Shown here: positions 33,754 through 42,469 of the stretch, piece after piece
Layout: every line of letters begins with the position of its first letter
Numbering within the stretch: the stretch's first letter is position 1
Source of the DNA: JAJACP01 sp964350245
GTDB lineage: Bacteria; Chlamydiota; Chlamydiia; Chlamydiales; JAAKFR01
DNA: 64,000 nucleotides
Reading direction: 5' to 3'
Assembly (NCBI GenBank): GCA_964350245.1
Contig: CAYGJC010000003.1
Coordinates: 98,987 to 162,986 of the forward strand
Translations under genes and position numbers: made by a program
Notes under the pieces: generated by a model
The model's database searches: none
Told to the model about the DNA's origin: nothing
What the model saw: only the letters and a program-made list of their open reading frames with translations

Positions 33754-34456
33754 GGCCACCACTTTACTGGAGGGGATTTTATTAGTAGATAAGCCACAAG
33801 GTCGCACTTCTTTTAGCCTAATTAGAGCCCTACGTAAACTGACCGGCATTCGTAAAATTGGGCATTCGGGCACCTTAGATCCGTTTGCAACCGGTGTGAT
33901 GGTGATGCTGATCGGTCGCGCCTATACGCGTCTTTCTGACCAGCTTTTGTGCCAAGACAAGGAATATCTTGCTGAGGTCAACCTGGGTGTGAACACAGAC
34001 ACTTATGACTGCGATGGCAAAGTGGTGGCGCGTTCTAAGAAAGTGCCCACACTTGAGCAAATTCAAGAAGCTTTGACCTACTTCCAGGGTGAGATCGAAC
34101 AGATCCCTCCGATGTATTCGGCCAAAAAAATAGGCGGAAAAAAGTTATATGAGCTCGCTCGAAGCGGTATCGAGGTTGAACGCCTACCAGCCAAGGTGAG
34201 CGTTGAGACCGAGCTTGTCACCTACGCCTATCCCCACCTATCGTTGAAGGTAGCCTGCTCTAAGGGAACCTACATTCGCAGCATTGCCTATGAGCTAGGT
34301 AAACGATTAGGATGTGGAGCTCATCTCTCCCAACTCCAGCGTACCCGTAGTGGAGTGTATAGAATTGACGACTGCTTGGATGGTAATCTGCTGGATCAAA
34401 CCGATTTTGATATCACGCCTTATTTGAAAGTCCATGAAAACAGTTTATCAACTTGA
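33746..34456 (+). CDS. truB: tRNA pseudouridine synthase B
   Basis: A 236-residue enzyme that makes pseudouridine 55 in the T-loop of tRNAs. Motifs are GILLVDKPQGRTSF, GHSGTLDPFATGV with the catalytic aspartate, the KKIGGKKLYELAR segment and the CSKGTYIRSIAYELG motif. It lacks a full PUA domain at the C-terminus, being shorter than E. coli TruB (314). The start ATG 33746 lies in rbfA. Longer reading frame to 33671 gives non-family residues. It overlaps ribF by 23 bases. Confidence 0.95.
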   Translation: MNEATTLLEGILLVDKPQGRTSFSLIRALRKLTGIRKIGHSGTLDPFATGVMVMLIGRAYTRLSDQLLCQDKEYLAEVNLGVNTDTYDCDGKVVARSKKVPTLEQIQEALTYFQGEIEQIPPMYSAKKIGGKKLYELARSGIEVERLPAKVSVETELVTYAYPHLSLKVACSKGTYIRSIAYELGKRLGCGAHLSQLQRTRSGVYRIDDCLDGNLLDQTDFDITPYLKVHENSLST

Positions 34457-35348
34457 GGATTTTGAGCCCTCTCAAACTCCCCTCTCCTTAACAATTGGGA
34501 ATTTTGATGGTGTTCATTTGGGGCATCAGGCGGTCTTAGCGAGACTCCAAAACCAAAAAGTTGTCTTTACTTTCTCCAACCATCCCCTTGAAGTACTGAA
34601 ACAGCAACCTTTTTACTCCCTGATTACCCCCTTACATCGACTTTACCTTTTTGAAAAGCTCGGCATAGACACCACAATCTTACTTCCCTTCACAGAAGCC
34701 TTTTCAAAACAGAGCCCCGAGGATTTTTTGTTGAAGTTACGCGCCTCAGTTCCTTTCACTCATCTTGTTCTCGGCTATGATGCGGTGCTCGGACATGATC
34801 GGAAGGGAGATCCTTTTTTAGTAAGGGCTCTTGCTCAAAAGCATGGATTTTCTCTCGACTACATTGACCCCATCTCCACTGACGGCAACATTGTCTCCAG
34901 CAGCGCGATTCGCACACACATCCAAGAGGGAAACTTTGCCCAAGCTAGCACCCTTTTGGGACGTCCCTATTCCATCATGACACAAGTAGAGCCCGGAGAG
35001 CAGAAGGGACGGGTCCTGGGTTTTCAAACAGCTAATTTGAAAGTACACTCTCTTTGTTTACCTCCACTTGGCGTCTATGTTGTGCGTGTGGCCCTTGAAG
35101 GAAAACCCTATTATGGCGTGGCCAATTTAGGCAATGCCCCTACCCTACACGCCAACCGCCCCCCCATTCTTGAGGTCCATCTCATTGACTTTGAGGGAGA
35201 ACTCTATCAACGCACACTAGAGGTCGTCTTTCTTAAGTTTTTGCGCCCTGAGAAAAAGTTTGCTTCCATCGAAGAGCTTAAAGCCCAGATTGCGCACGAT
35301 GTCCAGCTAGCTCTTGCGTACCGCAAAGAAGCGGGTGATGAGTTCTAA
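34434..35348 (+). CDS. ribF: Bifunctional riboflavin kinase/FMN adenylyltransferase
   Basis: A 304-residue enzyme that turns riboflavin into FMN and FAD. The N-terminal nucleotidyltransferase shows TIGNFDGVHLGHQAVL (about 20-35) and SSSAIRTHIQEGN (about 158-170). The C-terminal kinase domain shows GRVLGFQTANL and GVYVVRV, with NLGNAPT further on. It overlaps truB at its start. Its product FAD/FMN serves the ApbE-type transferase and SthA encoded elsewhere in the window. The 3' end overlaps the convergent membrane gene by 42 bases. Confidence 0.95.
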   Translation: MKTVYQLEDFEPSQTPLSLTIGNFDGVHLGHQAVLARLQNQKVVFTFSNHPLEVLKQQPFYSLITPLHRLYLFEKLGIDTTILLPFTEAFSKQSPEDFLLKLRASVPFTHLVLGYDAVLGHDRKGDPFLVRALAQKHGFSLDYIDPISTDGNIVSSSAIRTHIQEGNFAQASTLLGRPYSIMTQVEPGEQKGRVLGFQTANLKVHSLCLPPLGVYVVRVALEGKPYYGVANLGNAPTLHANRPPILEVHLIDFEGELYQRTLEVVFLKFLRPEKKFASIEELKAQIAHDVQLALAYRKEAGDEF

Positions 35349-36059
35349 TAACGCCCAAATTCCACTTCCTGCACACACAATAATGGCCAACCAAAGGTAA
35401 GTAGGAACCACCGCAACAGGTGTGGGCTCTCTAAGTAAGCTCAAAAGGGGACCAATTAATAGTGCGTCATAAGCCAAAAGGGCATAGAGAAGCGGGTAGC
35501 CATTCTCCCAGATCGGCTGCACCAAACTCCAGCCGAAAAAAAGCGTGCCGCCAATCAAGACCCATCCATAAATCACTGATAGCTCATTGTTTAGCAACCA
35601 AGGAAAGTGACCCGGAATCGGCACGAGCAGATAGAGTCCTTCTAAAAGGGCAATGGAGAGCACTAGTGCAAAAAGAAGTTGAGTCGTGAAAGGGAGGCGG
35701 TCTATTTTGCGCTTAGGCCTTTTCAGCCCAAGAAAGAGAAACCAAAGAGCAAGCACGGCAATGTAGAGGGCATACTCTCCCGCCGGCATAAGGCCGGAGA
35801 TTTGAGAAGAGAGGCGAAGGAGATAAAACCCAGCAGCGCCAAAGGTCAGCATGACACTCAAACTCCCCCCAACAAGCGCACGGTATGTACCGGTGATTCC
35901 AATCCATAGAGTGGGAATCGCATAAGCGGTCAGAGTGGCCCCGATCAGATAGAGGTTCAGCCAGAAAGTAGGAATTTTTGGAGTTCCCCACATTAGCAGC
36001 ATGCCGACTAGTAAAAAAAACAGGCCGGCAATCATCACAATCCATCGCACAATCTGCAT
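35307..36059 (-). CDS. Multi-spanning membrane protein of unknown function
   Basis: A 250-residue protein with about eight predicted membrane helices, from the first at residues 2-22 (IVRWIVMIAGLFFLLVGMLL) to the last near 225-245. It is rich in Leu, Gly and Trp and has only short loops. No family motif is recognised. The start is placed at ATG 36059; an upstream TTG at 36128 would add 23 residues. Together with the 110-residue gene next door it sits as an insertion between ribF and ychF compared with the order I recall in Chlamydia. Confidence 0.68.
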   Translation of the reverse strand: MQIVRWIVMIAGLFFLLVGMLLMWGTPKIPTFWLNLYLIGATLTAYAIPTLWIGITGTYRALVGGSLSVMLTFGAAGFYLLRLSSQISGLMPAGEYALYIAVLALWFLFLGLKRPKRKIDRLPFTTQLLFALVLSIALLEGLYLLVPIPGHFPWLLNNELSVIYGWVLIGGTLFFGWSLVQPIWENGYPLLYALLAYDALLIGPLLSLLREPTPVAVVPTYLWLAIIVCAGSGIWALLELITRFFAVRKS

Positions 36060-36178
36060 GACAACACCCCAGTTTGGTTTAAACACTAGCCATACCACTT
36101 CTGAAACAAAGTGGCAAGGGGTTGCCAAAATATTAAGATTAAGTTAATTTGTTTTTTTTCTATAAATCGAGAGGCTCT

Positions 36179-36511
36179 ATGACTACTACCCCCATTCCCT
36201 CGCCACCACTGCCTCGCATGGATGCTCTAAAGGCTGTTTTTAATCAGACGGGGCGTCTTGCCTCGTTAGTGAGTCAGTTTTATCAAAGCTATCACCGAAT
36301 CTGCACGTTTTATTGCCTTTTCGAAGATCGACAGCTACCGCCTCGCGTCATGAAAATGGAACGTGATTTTCAATTGCTAATAGAGGCTGCCTATGCAGAT
36401 GTAGGTGCTCTTGAGCTCGAGAAGCTGCTCAACCATATTGCACAGCTGGAAAAAAGTGCAGAAAAGTGTCACCTCATTGCGCTCAATCTTCAAAAAATCT
36501 TCGGGATTTAA
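36179..36511 (+). CDS. Small helical protein of unknown function
   Basis: A 110-residue protein: a Pro/Thr-rich start (MTTTPIPSPPLPRMDALK), then an all-helical stretch ending in LEKSAEKCHLIALNLQKIFG. The start ATG 36179 has GAGAGG upstream; TATAAA at 36161-36166 is a possible -10 box. No signal peptide or membrane helix. Stop codons of this gene and ychF overlap by four bases (convergent). The compact helical nature and nearby type III genes would fit a chaperone or effector, but nothing shows it directly. Confidence 0.65.
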   Translation: MTTTPIPSPPLPRMDALKAVFNQTGRLASLVSQFYQSYHRICTFYCLFEDRQLPPRVMKMERDFQLLIEAAYADVGALELEKLLNHIAQLEKSAEKCHLIALNLQKIFGI

Positions 36512-37602
36512 TTATGAAGAAATAAGATCACATCGCCATCTTTGACGATATAGTCACGCCCTTCAGCGCGGAGCTTGCCTGCTTCTTTCGCGCCACTTCT
36601 ACCATGATATGTCACCATGTCGGCATAGGAGACCACCTCAGCACGGATAAATCCTTTTTGAATATCGGTGTGAATTTTACCCGCAGCCTCCATGGCACTC
36701 ATTCCTCGCTCAATTGTCCACGCGCGTGTTTCTTTTTCCCCAGTCGTCAAATAGGTGATCAGCCCCAACATGTCAAATGAAGTGTGAATCAAACGGTTGA
36801 GTCCGGTCTCTTCAAGTCCTAGGGAGGCAAGAAAATCCTGCTGTTCCTCCTCTTCGAGCTCGCATATCTCCGATTCGATTTTGGCGCAGATTGGAATCAC
36901 TGAATTCCCCTCTTTTTCCGCATACTCACGCACCTGCTGCACGTACGCGTTTTCCATGGTGGGTAAATCATTTTCCGAAACATTTGCCGCATACAGCACT
37001 TTCTTCTGTGTCAAGAAAGAGTAGGGTCGCAAAAGCACTCTCTCCTCATCTGCGAGTTGAAGTGTACGAACCGGTAGATCCTGGTCGAGATGGGCGCGCA
37101 CTTTTTCCATGACCTGCAAGGTGGGAAGTAGCTCTTTTTTTCCCTTTACCTGCTTTTCTAAGCGGCTGATAATGTTTTGCGTCGACTGCAAATCTGCCAA
37201 AGCAAGCTCAAGGTTGATGGTTTCAATATCATCAATGGGATGGACTTTTCCCCCCACATGGATGATGTCTTCGCTATCAAAGCAACGCACCACATGGACA
37301 ATCGCATCGGTTTCCCTGATATGGGTGAGAAACTGGTTGCCAAGCCCCTCTCCTTGAGAAGCGCCCTTCACCAAACCGGCGATGTCTACAAAGCGCATGG
37401 TGGCATAAATAATTTGTTCACTACCTGATAAGTTAGAGAGAACCCCTAATCTTGGATCGGTTACATTCACCACTCCAACATTGGGATCAATCGTACAAAA
37501 GGGATAATTCGAAGAAGCCGCCCCAGCACGAGTAAGCGCGTTAAATAGAGTGGATTTACCCACATTAGGCAATCCTACGATTCCACAAGCTAATTCAGAC
37601 AT
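36508..37602 (-). CDS. ychF: Redox-regulated ATPase YchF (OLA1 family)
   Basis: A 364-residue Obg-like P-loop protein that binds ATP instead of GTP and interacts with ribosomes. Motifs are GIVGLPNVGKSTLFNALT at the N-terminus, FVDIAGLVKGASQGEGLGNQ and a C-terminal TGS domain (KIHTDIQKGFIRAEVV, DYIVKDGDVILFLHN). The G4-type NKxD motif is replaced by YAANVSE, as usual for the family. The ATG at 37602 gives MSELACGIVG. An upstream ATG at 37623 would add seven residues; longer extension runs into sctU and is not real. Divergent from sctU. Confidence 0.96.
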   Translation of the reverse strand: MSELACGIVGLPNVGKSTLFNALTRAGAASSNYPFCTIDPNVGVVNVTDPRLGVLSNLSGSEQIIYATMRFVDIAGLVKGASQGEGLGNQFLTHIRETDAIVHVVRCFDSEDIIHVGGKVHPIDDIETINLELALADLQSTQNIISRLEKQVKGKKELLPTLQVMEKVRAHLDQDLPVRTLQLADEERVLLRPYSFLTQKKVLYAANVSENDLPTMENAYVQQVREYAEKEGNSVIPICAKIESEICELEEEEQQDFLASLGLEETGLNRLIHTSFDMLGLITYLTTGEKETRAWTIERGMSAMEAAGKIHTDIQKGFIRAEVVSYADMVTYHGRSGAKEAGKLRAEGRDYIVKDGDVILFLHN

Positions 37603-37665
37603 AGTGGAAGTATTGTAAGACATGAAGATGTTTTCTGGAAAGAAGGTATCTCTTATAGTGGAGAA

Positions 37666-38718
37666 ATGGCTGAAAAAACCGAAAAGGCAACCCCGAAGAA
37701 GCTGAAAGATGCCCGGAAAAAAGGGCAGGTCGCCAAGTCTCAAGACTTCCCTTCTGCCATGACCTTCGTCACCGCAGTGGCTCTTACTCTCTATATGGGC
37801 ACCTACCTGTACAATCAGATTGGTGGGTTTATGATTGAGCTCTTCACAGCCGCCCCTCAAACAGATCTACTTGTGACAGCTCCCTTCTATCTCCAAGAGA
37901 TGATCTCTGTTATTTTAAAGGCGTCGCTTCCCATTGCAGGCATCGTCTCGCTTGTGGGACTGATCGTCGGCTTTTTGGTGGTCGGCCCCACCTTTGCTGT
38001 TGAAGTCTTCAAGCCGAATCCTAAGAAATTCAACCCGGTAGACAATCTTAAACAGAAATTTAAGATGAAAACATTGGTGGAATTGATTAAATCGGTTCTA
38101 AAGATTTTTGGCGCAGCCCTTTTGATTTTTCTCGCTGTACGCCACAGTATTCGGGATCTGGTGGCAACGATCGCACTGCCCCCTGAAGCTTCGTTGATTA
38201 TCTTTAAAAAGATCATTTATAAGGTGGTCGTTTGGATCGGGATTTACTTTATTTTGATCGCTCTTGCCGACTTACTCTATCAACGCTATAACTTCGGCAA
38301 AGAGATGAAGATGGAAAAGTTTGAGGTGAAACAGGAGTATAAGGATACGGAAGGAAATCCTGAGATTAAGGGAAAAAGACGGCAACTGGCTCAAGAGATT
38401 GCCTACGATGAGGGAACGACCAACATTCGAAGAGCTAAAGCCGTTGTCACAAACCCAAGAGACGTGGCTGTGGCCATTGGATATGAACCAGAAAAATATA
38501 AAGCCCCGTGGATCATTGCGATGGGGACAGAAAAGCGGGCTCTCAGTATGATAGCCCAAGCGGAGAAGTACCAAATTCCGATTATGCGCAACGTTCCGCT
38601 GGCACACCAATTGCTTGATGAGGGTGAGGTGAATAAGTTTGTTCCCGAGACGACCTACGATGCAGTTGGGGAAATTTTACTCTATGTGATCTCTTTGCGC
38701 GTAGAAGAAGGCGAATAG
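37666..38718 (+). CDS. sctU: Type III secretion export gate protein SctU
   Basis: A 350-residue FlhB/YscU-family protein of the type III secretion export apparatus, which switches substrate class. It begins MAEKTEKATPKKLKDARKKG, has four membrane helices (about 30-50, 85-110, 145-168, 185-206) and a cytosolic domain. The autocleavage site, normally NPTH, reads NPRD at 263-266 in the family context of VVTNPRDVAVAIGY. The Asn-Pro bond is kept, while the Thr and His are replaced. The stop directly abuts the sctV ATG. The sctU-sctV-copN-chaperone order is as in Chlamydia (cdsU, cdsV, copN, scc1). Confidence 0.95.
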   Translation: MAEKTEKATPKKLKDARKKGQVAKSQDFPSAMTFVTAVALTLYMGTYLYNQIGGFMIELFTAAPQTDLLVTAPFYLQEMISVILKASLPIAGIVSLVGLIVGFLVVGPTFAVEVFKPNPKKFNPVDNLKQKFKMKTLVELIKSVLKIFGAALLIFLAVRHSIRDLVATIALPPEASLIIFKKIIYKVVVWIGIYFILIALADLLYQRYNFGKEMKMEKFEVKQEYKDTEGNPEIKGKRRQLAQEIAYDEGTTNIRRAKAVVTNPRDVAVAIGYEPEKYKAPWIIAMGTEKRALSMIAQAEKYQIPIMRNVPLAHQLLDEGEVNKFVPETTYDAVGEILLYVISLRVEEGE

Positions 38719-40854
38719 ATGAAGCGAATTACGAATTTTTTTGTTAGAGCCTTTAGTGGGGAAGCTGCTCTTTCGGCGATCAATCGCTCTAGCGATTTGA
38801 TCTTAGCAGCTTGGATCATCGCAGTTATGGTGATGATCGTCCTTCCTGTGCCCCCTGCGGTCATTGACCTTCTGATTACCTTCAACCTAACGGCTGCTGT
38901 TGGCTTGTTGATGGTTGCTCTGTATATTCCGAGTGCCATCCACCTCTCTATGTTTCCAACGATGCTTCTTGTCACCACCTTGTTCCGTTTAGGTGTCAAT
39001 ATCTGTACTACCCGGCAAATTCTCCTACATGCTTACGCCGGAGATATCATCGGAGCCTTTGGTAATTTTGTGGTTGGTGGAAACTATGTCGTTGGTTTCG
39101 TGATCTTTTTGATCATCACCATTGTACAATTTATCGTTGTCACCAAAGGTGCTGAGCGAGTTGCTGAGGTAGCGGCGCGCTTCCGGTTGGACGCGATGCC
39201 CGGTAAGCAAATGGCGATTGATGCTGATATGCGCGCAGGAGTGATCGATAATAACCAGGCCAGAGACAAGCGCGCGCTTATTCAAAGGGAGAGTGAACTG
39301 TATGGAGCCATGGATGGTGCCATGAAGTTCGTCAAAGGAGACGTGATTGCCGGGATGGTGATCGCCTTCATTAACATTGTCGGTGGATTGATCATCGGGG
39401 TGGCCCAGCACGGCATGACCCTAGCGCAAGCGGCCAAGGTCTACACCCTGCTTTCTATCGGGGATGGCCTTGTCTCTCAAATCCCCTCTCTTTTAATCTG
39501 CCTAACTGCAGGTATTGTGACTACTCGTGTCTCCAGCGACCGAAAAGACTCCAATATCGGTAAAGAGATCTCTATCCAACTTCTCCGTGAACCACGCGCT
39601 TTGATCATTGCCGCAGCAGCCATTTTTGGTATTGGATTTTTAAAGGGATTTCCAGCTTGGCCTTTTGCGATCTTAGGCTTTATCTTAGCCACCAGTGGGA
39701 TTGCCGTTTGGAGACGTCAGAAGAAGGAGGCCGCTCGGGTAGCTGCCGGTGGAGCTCCCGGAGCGATTGAAACCGATATCGAAGGACATGCGATTGTCGG
39801 AAGTGGAAGTGAAGATTATGCGCTCACCCTGCCGGTCATCTTAGAGGCGGGAGACAATCTCTCTGCATTAATCGAGAAAAAAACCAAAGGTGCTCTCAAT
39901 CTTGTCGAAGAGCTCATGCCACGCATGCGCCAGGCTCTTTATCAAGATCTGGGGATCCGCTTTCCCGGGGTCCATATACGGACTAAATCCCCCTCTTTGG
40001 AAAAAGACGAATACGCCATTTTACTTAATGAAGTTCCCGTCATTCGCGGAAAAATTCCTGACCACTACCTCCTTACCAATGAACTAGAAGAAAATTTACG
40101 GCGCTACAATCTCCCCTTTATTGCCTATAAAAACGCCTCAGGCCTCCCCTCGTTATGGGTAGAAGATCAGTACAAAGAAATTATGGAAAAAGCAGGCATC
40201 AAGTACTGGACTTCTCTTGAGGTAGTCATTCTGCACCTCTCTTATTTCTTCCGTCAAAATGCTCAGGAGTTTCTTGGAATTCAAGAAGTACGCTCAATGT
40301 TAGAGTTTATGGAGCGCTCCTTCCCCGATCTTGTGAAAGAGGTCACCCGCCTGATTCCGCTGCAAAAACTCACTGAAATTTTCAAAAGGATCACGCAGGA
40401 ACAGATTTCGGTTAAGGATCTCCGTACGATTATGGAAGCTTTGAGTGAGTGGGCTCAGTCTGAAAAAGATACCGTCTTGCTGACTGAGTATGTCCGTGCA
40501 TCCCTTAAACGATATATTAGTTATAAATACTCTCAGGGACAATCGACCCTTTCGGTCTATTTACTCGATCCTGAGATCGAGGAGATAGTGCGTGGAGCCA
40601 TTAAACAGACATCGGCAGGCTCTTACCTCGCTTTGGATCCGGACTCTGTTAATTTGATTTTGAAAGGGATGCGTAATACTGTGACGCCTACACCCCCTGG
40701 AGGACAGCCGCCTGTTCTTTTGACTGCTATCGATGTTCGTCGCTTCGTACGCAAATTGATTGAAACAGAGTATCCGGATGTTTCTGTTGTATCGTATCAA
40801 GAGATTCTTCCTGAGATTCGGATTCAACCTTTGGGAAGGGTTCAGCTAGCATAA
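38719..40854 (+). CDS. sctV: Type III secretion export gate protein SctV
   Basis: A 711-residue FlhA/LcrD-family protein that forms a nonameric ring below the export gate. About eight helices fill residues 25-335. The FHIPEP signature region is FRLDAMPGKQMAIDADMRAG, followed by YGAMDGAMKFVKGD. The cytosolic C-terminal domain from about 350 binds chaperones and the gatekeeper. Length is normal. It begins at the base after the sctU stop; copN follows after 17 bases. Confidence 0.96.
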   Translation: MKRITNFFVRAFSGEAALSAINRSSDLILAAWIIAVMVMIVLPVPPAVIDLLITFNLTAAVGLLMVALYIPSAIHLSMFPTMLLVTTLFRLGVNICTTRQILLHAYAGDIIGAFGNFVVGGNYVVGFVIFLIITIVQFIVVTKGAERVAEVAARFRLDAMPGKQMAIDADMRAGVIDNNQARDKRALIQRESELYGAMDGAMKFVKGDVIAGMVIAFINIVGGLIIGVAQHGMTLAQAAKVYTLLSIGDGLVSQIPSLLICLTAGIVTTRVSSDRKDSNIGKEISIQLLREPRALIIAAAAIFGIGFLKGFPAWPFAILGFILATSGIAVWRRQKKEAARVAAGGAPGAIETDIEGHAIVGSGSEDYALTLPVILEAGDNLSALIEKKTKGALNLVEELMPRMRQALYQDLGIRFPGVHIRTKSPSLEKDEYAILLNEVPVIRGKIPDHYLLTNELEENLRRYNLPFIAYKNASGLPSLWVEDQYKEIMEKAGIKYWTSLEVVILHLSYFFRQNAQEFLGIQEVRSMLEFMERSFPDLVKEVTRLIPLQKLTEIFKRITQEQISVKDLRTIMEALSEWAQSEKDTVLLTEYVRASLKRYISYKYSQGQSTLSVYLLDPEIEEIVRGAIKQTSAGSYLALDPDSVNLILKGMRNTVTPTPPGGQPPVLLTAIDVRRFVRKLIETEYPDVSVVSYQEILPEIRIQPLGRVQLA

Positions 40855-40871
40855 AGGAGATTTAGGGGGGG

Positions 40872-42008
40872 ATGACAGATCCGATACCAATCAACTTAGC
40901 CGCAATTGAGGCGCGTGCGACTCAAAAAGAAGCGACTCAAATTACTGCCTTTCAAGATGCTGCTAAATCTCGCTTTGTCGAAGAAATTGAAAGAGGATTT
41001 AATCCCGGCGCGGTTGAGCGAGAACAAGCGCGCAACAGCCGCTTTAAAACACTTGAGAGCCGGAAAAAAAATCCTACTTCTGAATCAAAACGAGTCGAAG
41101 GTGTCAAGGCAAAATCAGAAGAAGATCTCGCTCAAGACTACAATCGCCGTAATCCAGAGCTGCCCCCGGACCGTCTTCGTTCTTTAAAAGAATCGCTGAA
41201 AGAAGGGCAGAGCGCCGAGGACATTCTATCCGACGTAAGCAAAGAGTTCCCTGATGCCACTCTGGCTGATGAAGCGCTGGAGTATCTGGAAAAAGAGACT
41301 GAAGGCAATTTGAACGCGTCGGTTCAAAAAGCACGCTCTCTACTCAACGAGCTTAAAGGGCGTGAGGTGATTGCGGGACGTAATGTGGATACTGTCGCCA
41401 AGTCCTATCACAAGCGAGGGGTCGGGGATAGCGCTACGGAGCTACGAGAACTCTATCGTGATATTACGGGCAACCCACGAAATCATAACACCCTATTCTC
41501 AGAGCTTGCCAATCGATATCCCTTCAACCAACTGAAACTAGTTGTGGCCTTCTTGTTGAAAGGGCTTGCCTACGACCTTAAATCAAAAGGCCCTTCGATC
41601 CCTCAGCCTGAACTCATGCGCTTAATGACTGAGACGCGTAATTTACAATCCATTCTGTGGGTTTACCTCTTTTTCAAATCTCGTATGAAGATGATCGCCT
41701 CGCTATACAAATCCTACGGCCTCACCTTCACGCACCAGCTCGCTTTTGAAGCTTTAGCAAAAGAGTTCATTCGCCTGGTTGAAGAGCGCTACCCTTCTGT
41801 ACTCAAACTGTTAAAGCAACTAGAGAAATTTGGTCCTTTAGATGAACTCGAACAAATTATTGTCTTGATGCAATATCGGGATGCCATTAGGCAACTCTCC
41901 CCTCGCCTCTATAAATCGGTCAAGCACAGGCAGGACTTGCTGCTTGTGATCTTGGAATCATTAGAAGAGCTTGAAGAGAGAGTGATAGAAGAGGAAGATG
42001 AGGAGTAA
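40872..42008 (+). CDS. copN: Type III secretion gatekeeper CopN/SctW (YopN-TyeA fusion type)
   Basis: A 378-residue gatekeeper that blocks early secretion of translocators and effectors. The N-terminus (1-90) is polar with a typical secretion/chaperone-binding character. The middle (about 95-260) matches the YopN/InvE/HrpJ helical repeat pattern, with SVQKARSLLNELKGREV, and the end (from about 280) looks like a TyeA domain. AGGAG is at 40857. Its position after sctV and before an Scc1-like chaperone matches copN of Chlamydia. In Chlamydia CopN also binds tubulin; whether this is kept cannot be judged. Confidence 0.87.
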   Translation: MTDPIPINLAAIEARATQKEATQITAFQDAAKSRFVEEIERGFNPGAVEREQARNSRFKTLESRKKNPTSESKRVEGVKAKSEEDLAQDYNRRNPELPPDRLRSLKESLKEGQSAEDILSDVSKEFPDATLADEALEYLEKETEGNLNASVQKARSLLNELKGREVIAGRNVDTVAKSYHKRGVGDSATELRELYRDITGNPRNHNTLFSELANRYPFNQLKLVVAFLLKGLAYDLKSKGPSIPQPELMRLMTETRNLQSILWVYLFFKSRMKMIASLYKSYGLTFTHQLAFEALAKEFIRLVEERYPSVLKLLKQLEKFGPLDELEQIIVLMQYRDAIRQLSPRLYKSVKHRQDLLLVILESLEELEERVIEEEDEE

Positions 42009-42010
42009 CC

Positions 42011-42469
42011 ATGACCCCCTTTGAAGATTTGATTCGCGCGCTTGGAAAAGAAATGGACATTACCCTAGAGCCCGACTCACACCAGTCTTGTCTGCTCACT
42101 TTTCCTAAAGAAAACCTTTCGATCCAGATCGATCTAGATACGAGCGCCGAGCAAATTTTAATCGGATCACAGTTAGGAGAGGTGCCTCCAGGATCCTATC
42201 GAGAACGTGTATTTACACAAGCCATGCGTGTGAATGGAACTTCGACGACCCCAAGAGGCATTCTCGCCTACAGTGAAATGAATGGAACCCTTATTCTCTT
42301 TCAGTTTCTCTCTCTCGCCGCCCTTGATGGCCCTAAATTAAACGGCTTTGTACAGCTTTTCCGCGAGCACGCCAAAGCGTGGAAAGAGGCGCTGGACAAA
42401 GGAGAGCTCCCTCCTCTAGAGGAGGATGTAGTTCCTCCTGGAGATCCCATGTTTGGGATGAAGAGATGA
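42011..42469 (+). CDS. Class I type III secretion chaperone, Scc1/CesT-SycE family
   Basis: A 152-residue acidic protein with the alpha-beta-beta-beta-alpha-beta-beta-alpha pattern of CesT/SycE-type chaperones: MTPFEDLIRALGKEMDI, SIQIDLDTSAEQILIGSQL, GTLILFQFLSLAALDGPKLN and a terminal helix EHAKAWKEAL. It follows copN by two bases, and in Chlamydia the gene in this place encodes Scc1, which with Scc4 binds CopN. Its stop overlaps the malQ start. CopN is the likely client. Confidence 0.85.
   Translation: MTPFEDLIRALGKEMDITLEPDSHQSCLLTFPKENLSIQIDLDTSAEQILIGSQLGEVPPGSYRERVFTQAMRVNGTSTTPRGILAYSEMNGTLILFQFLSLAALDGPKLNGFVQLFREHAKAWKEALDKGELPPLEEDVVPPGDPMFGMKR

Noticed and set aside
37603..37860. 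N-terminal extension of YchF by 86 residues
   Set aside because: It overlaps the divergent sctU start, has no family similarity, and YchF proteins start at the MSELACGIVG position.
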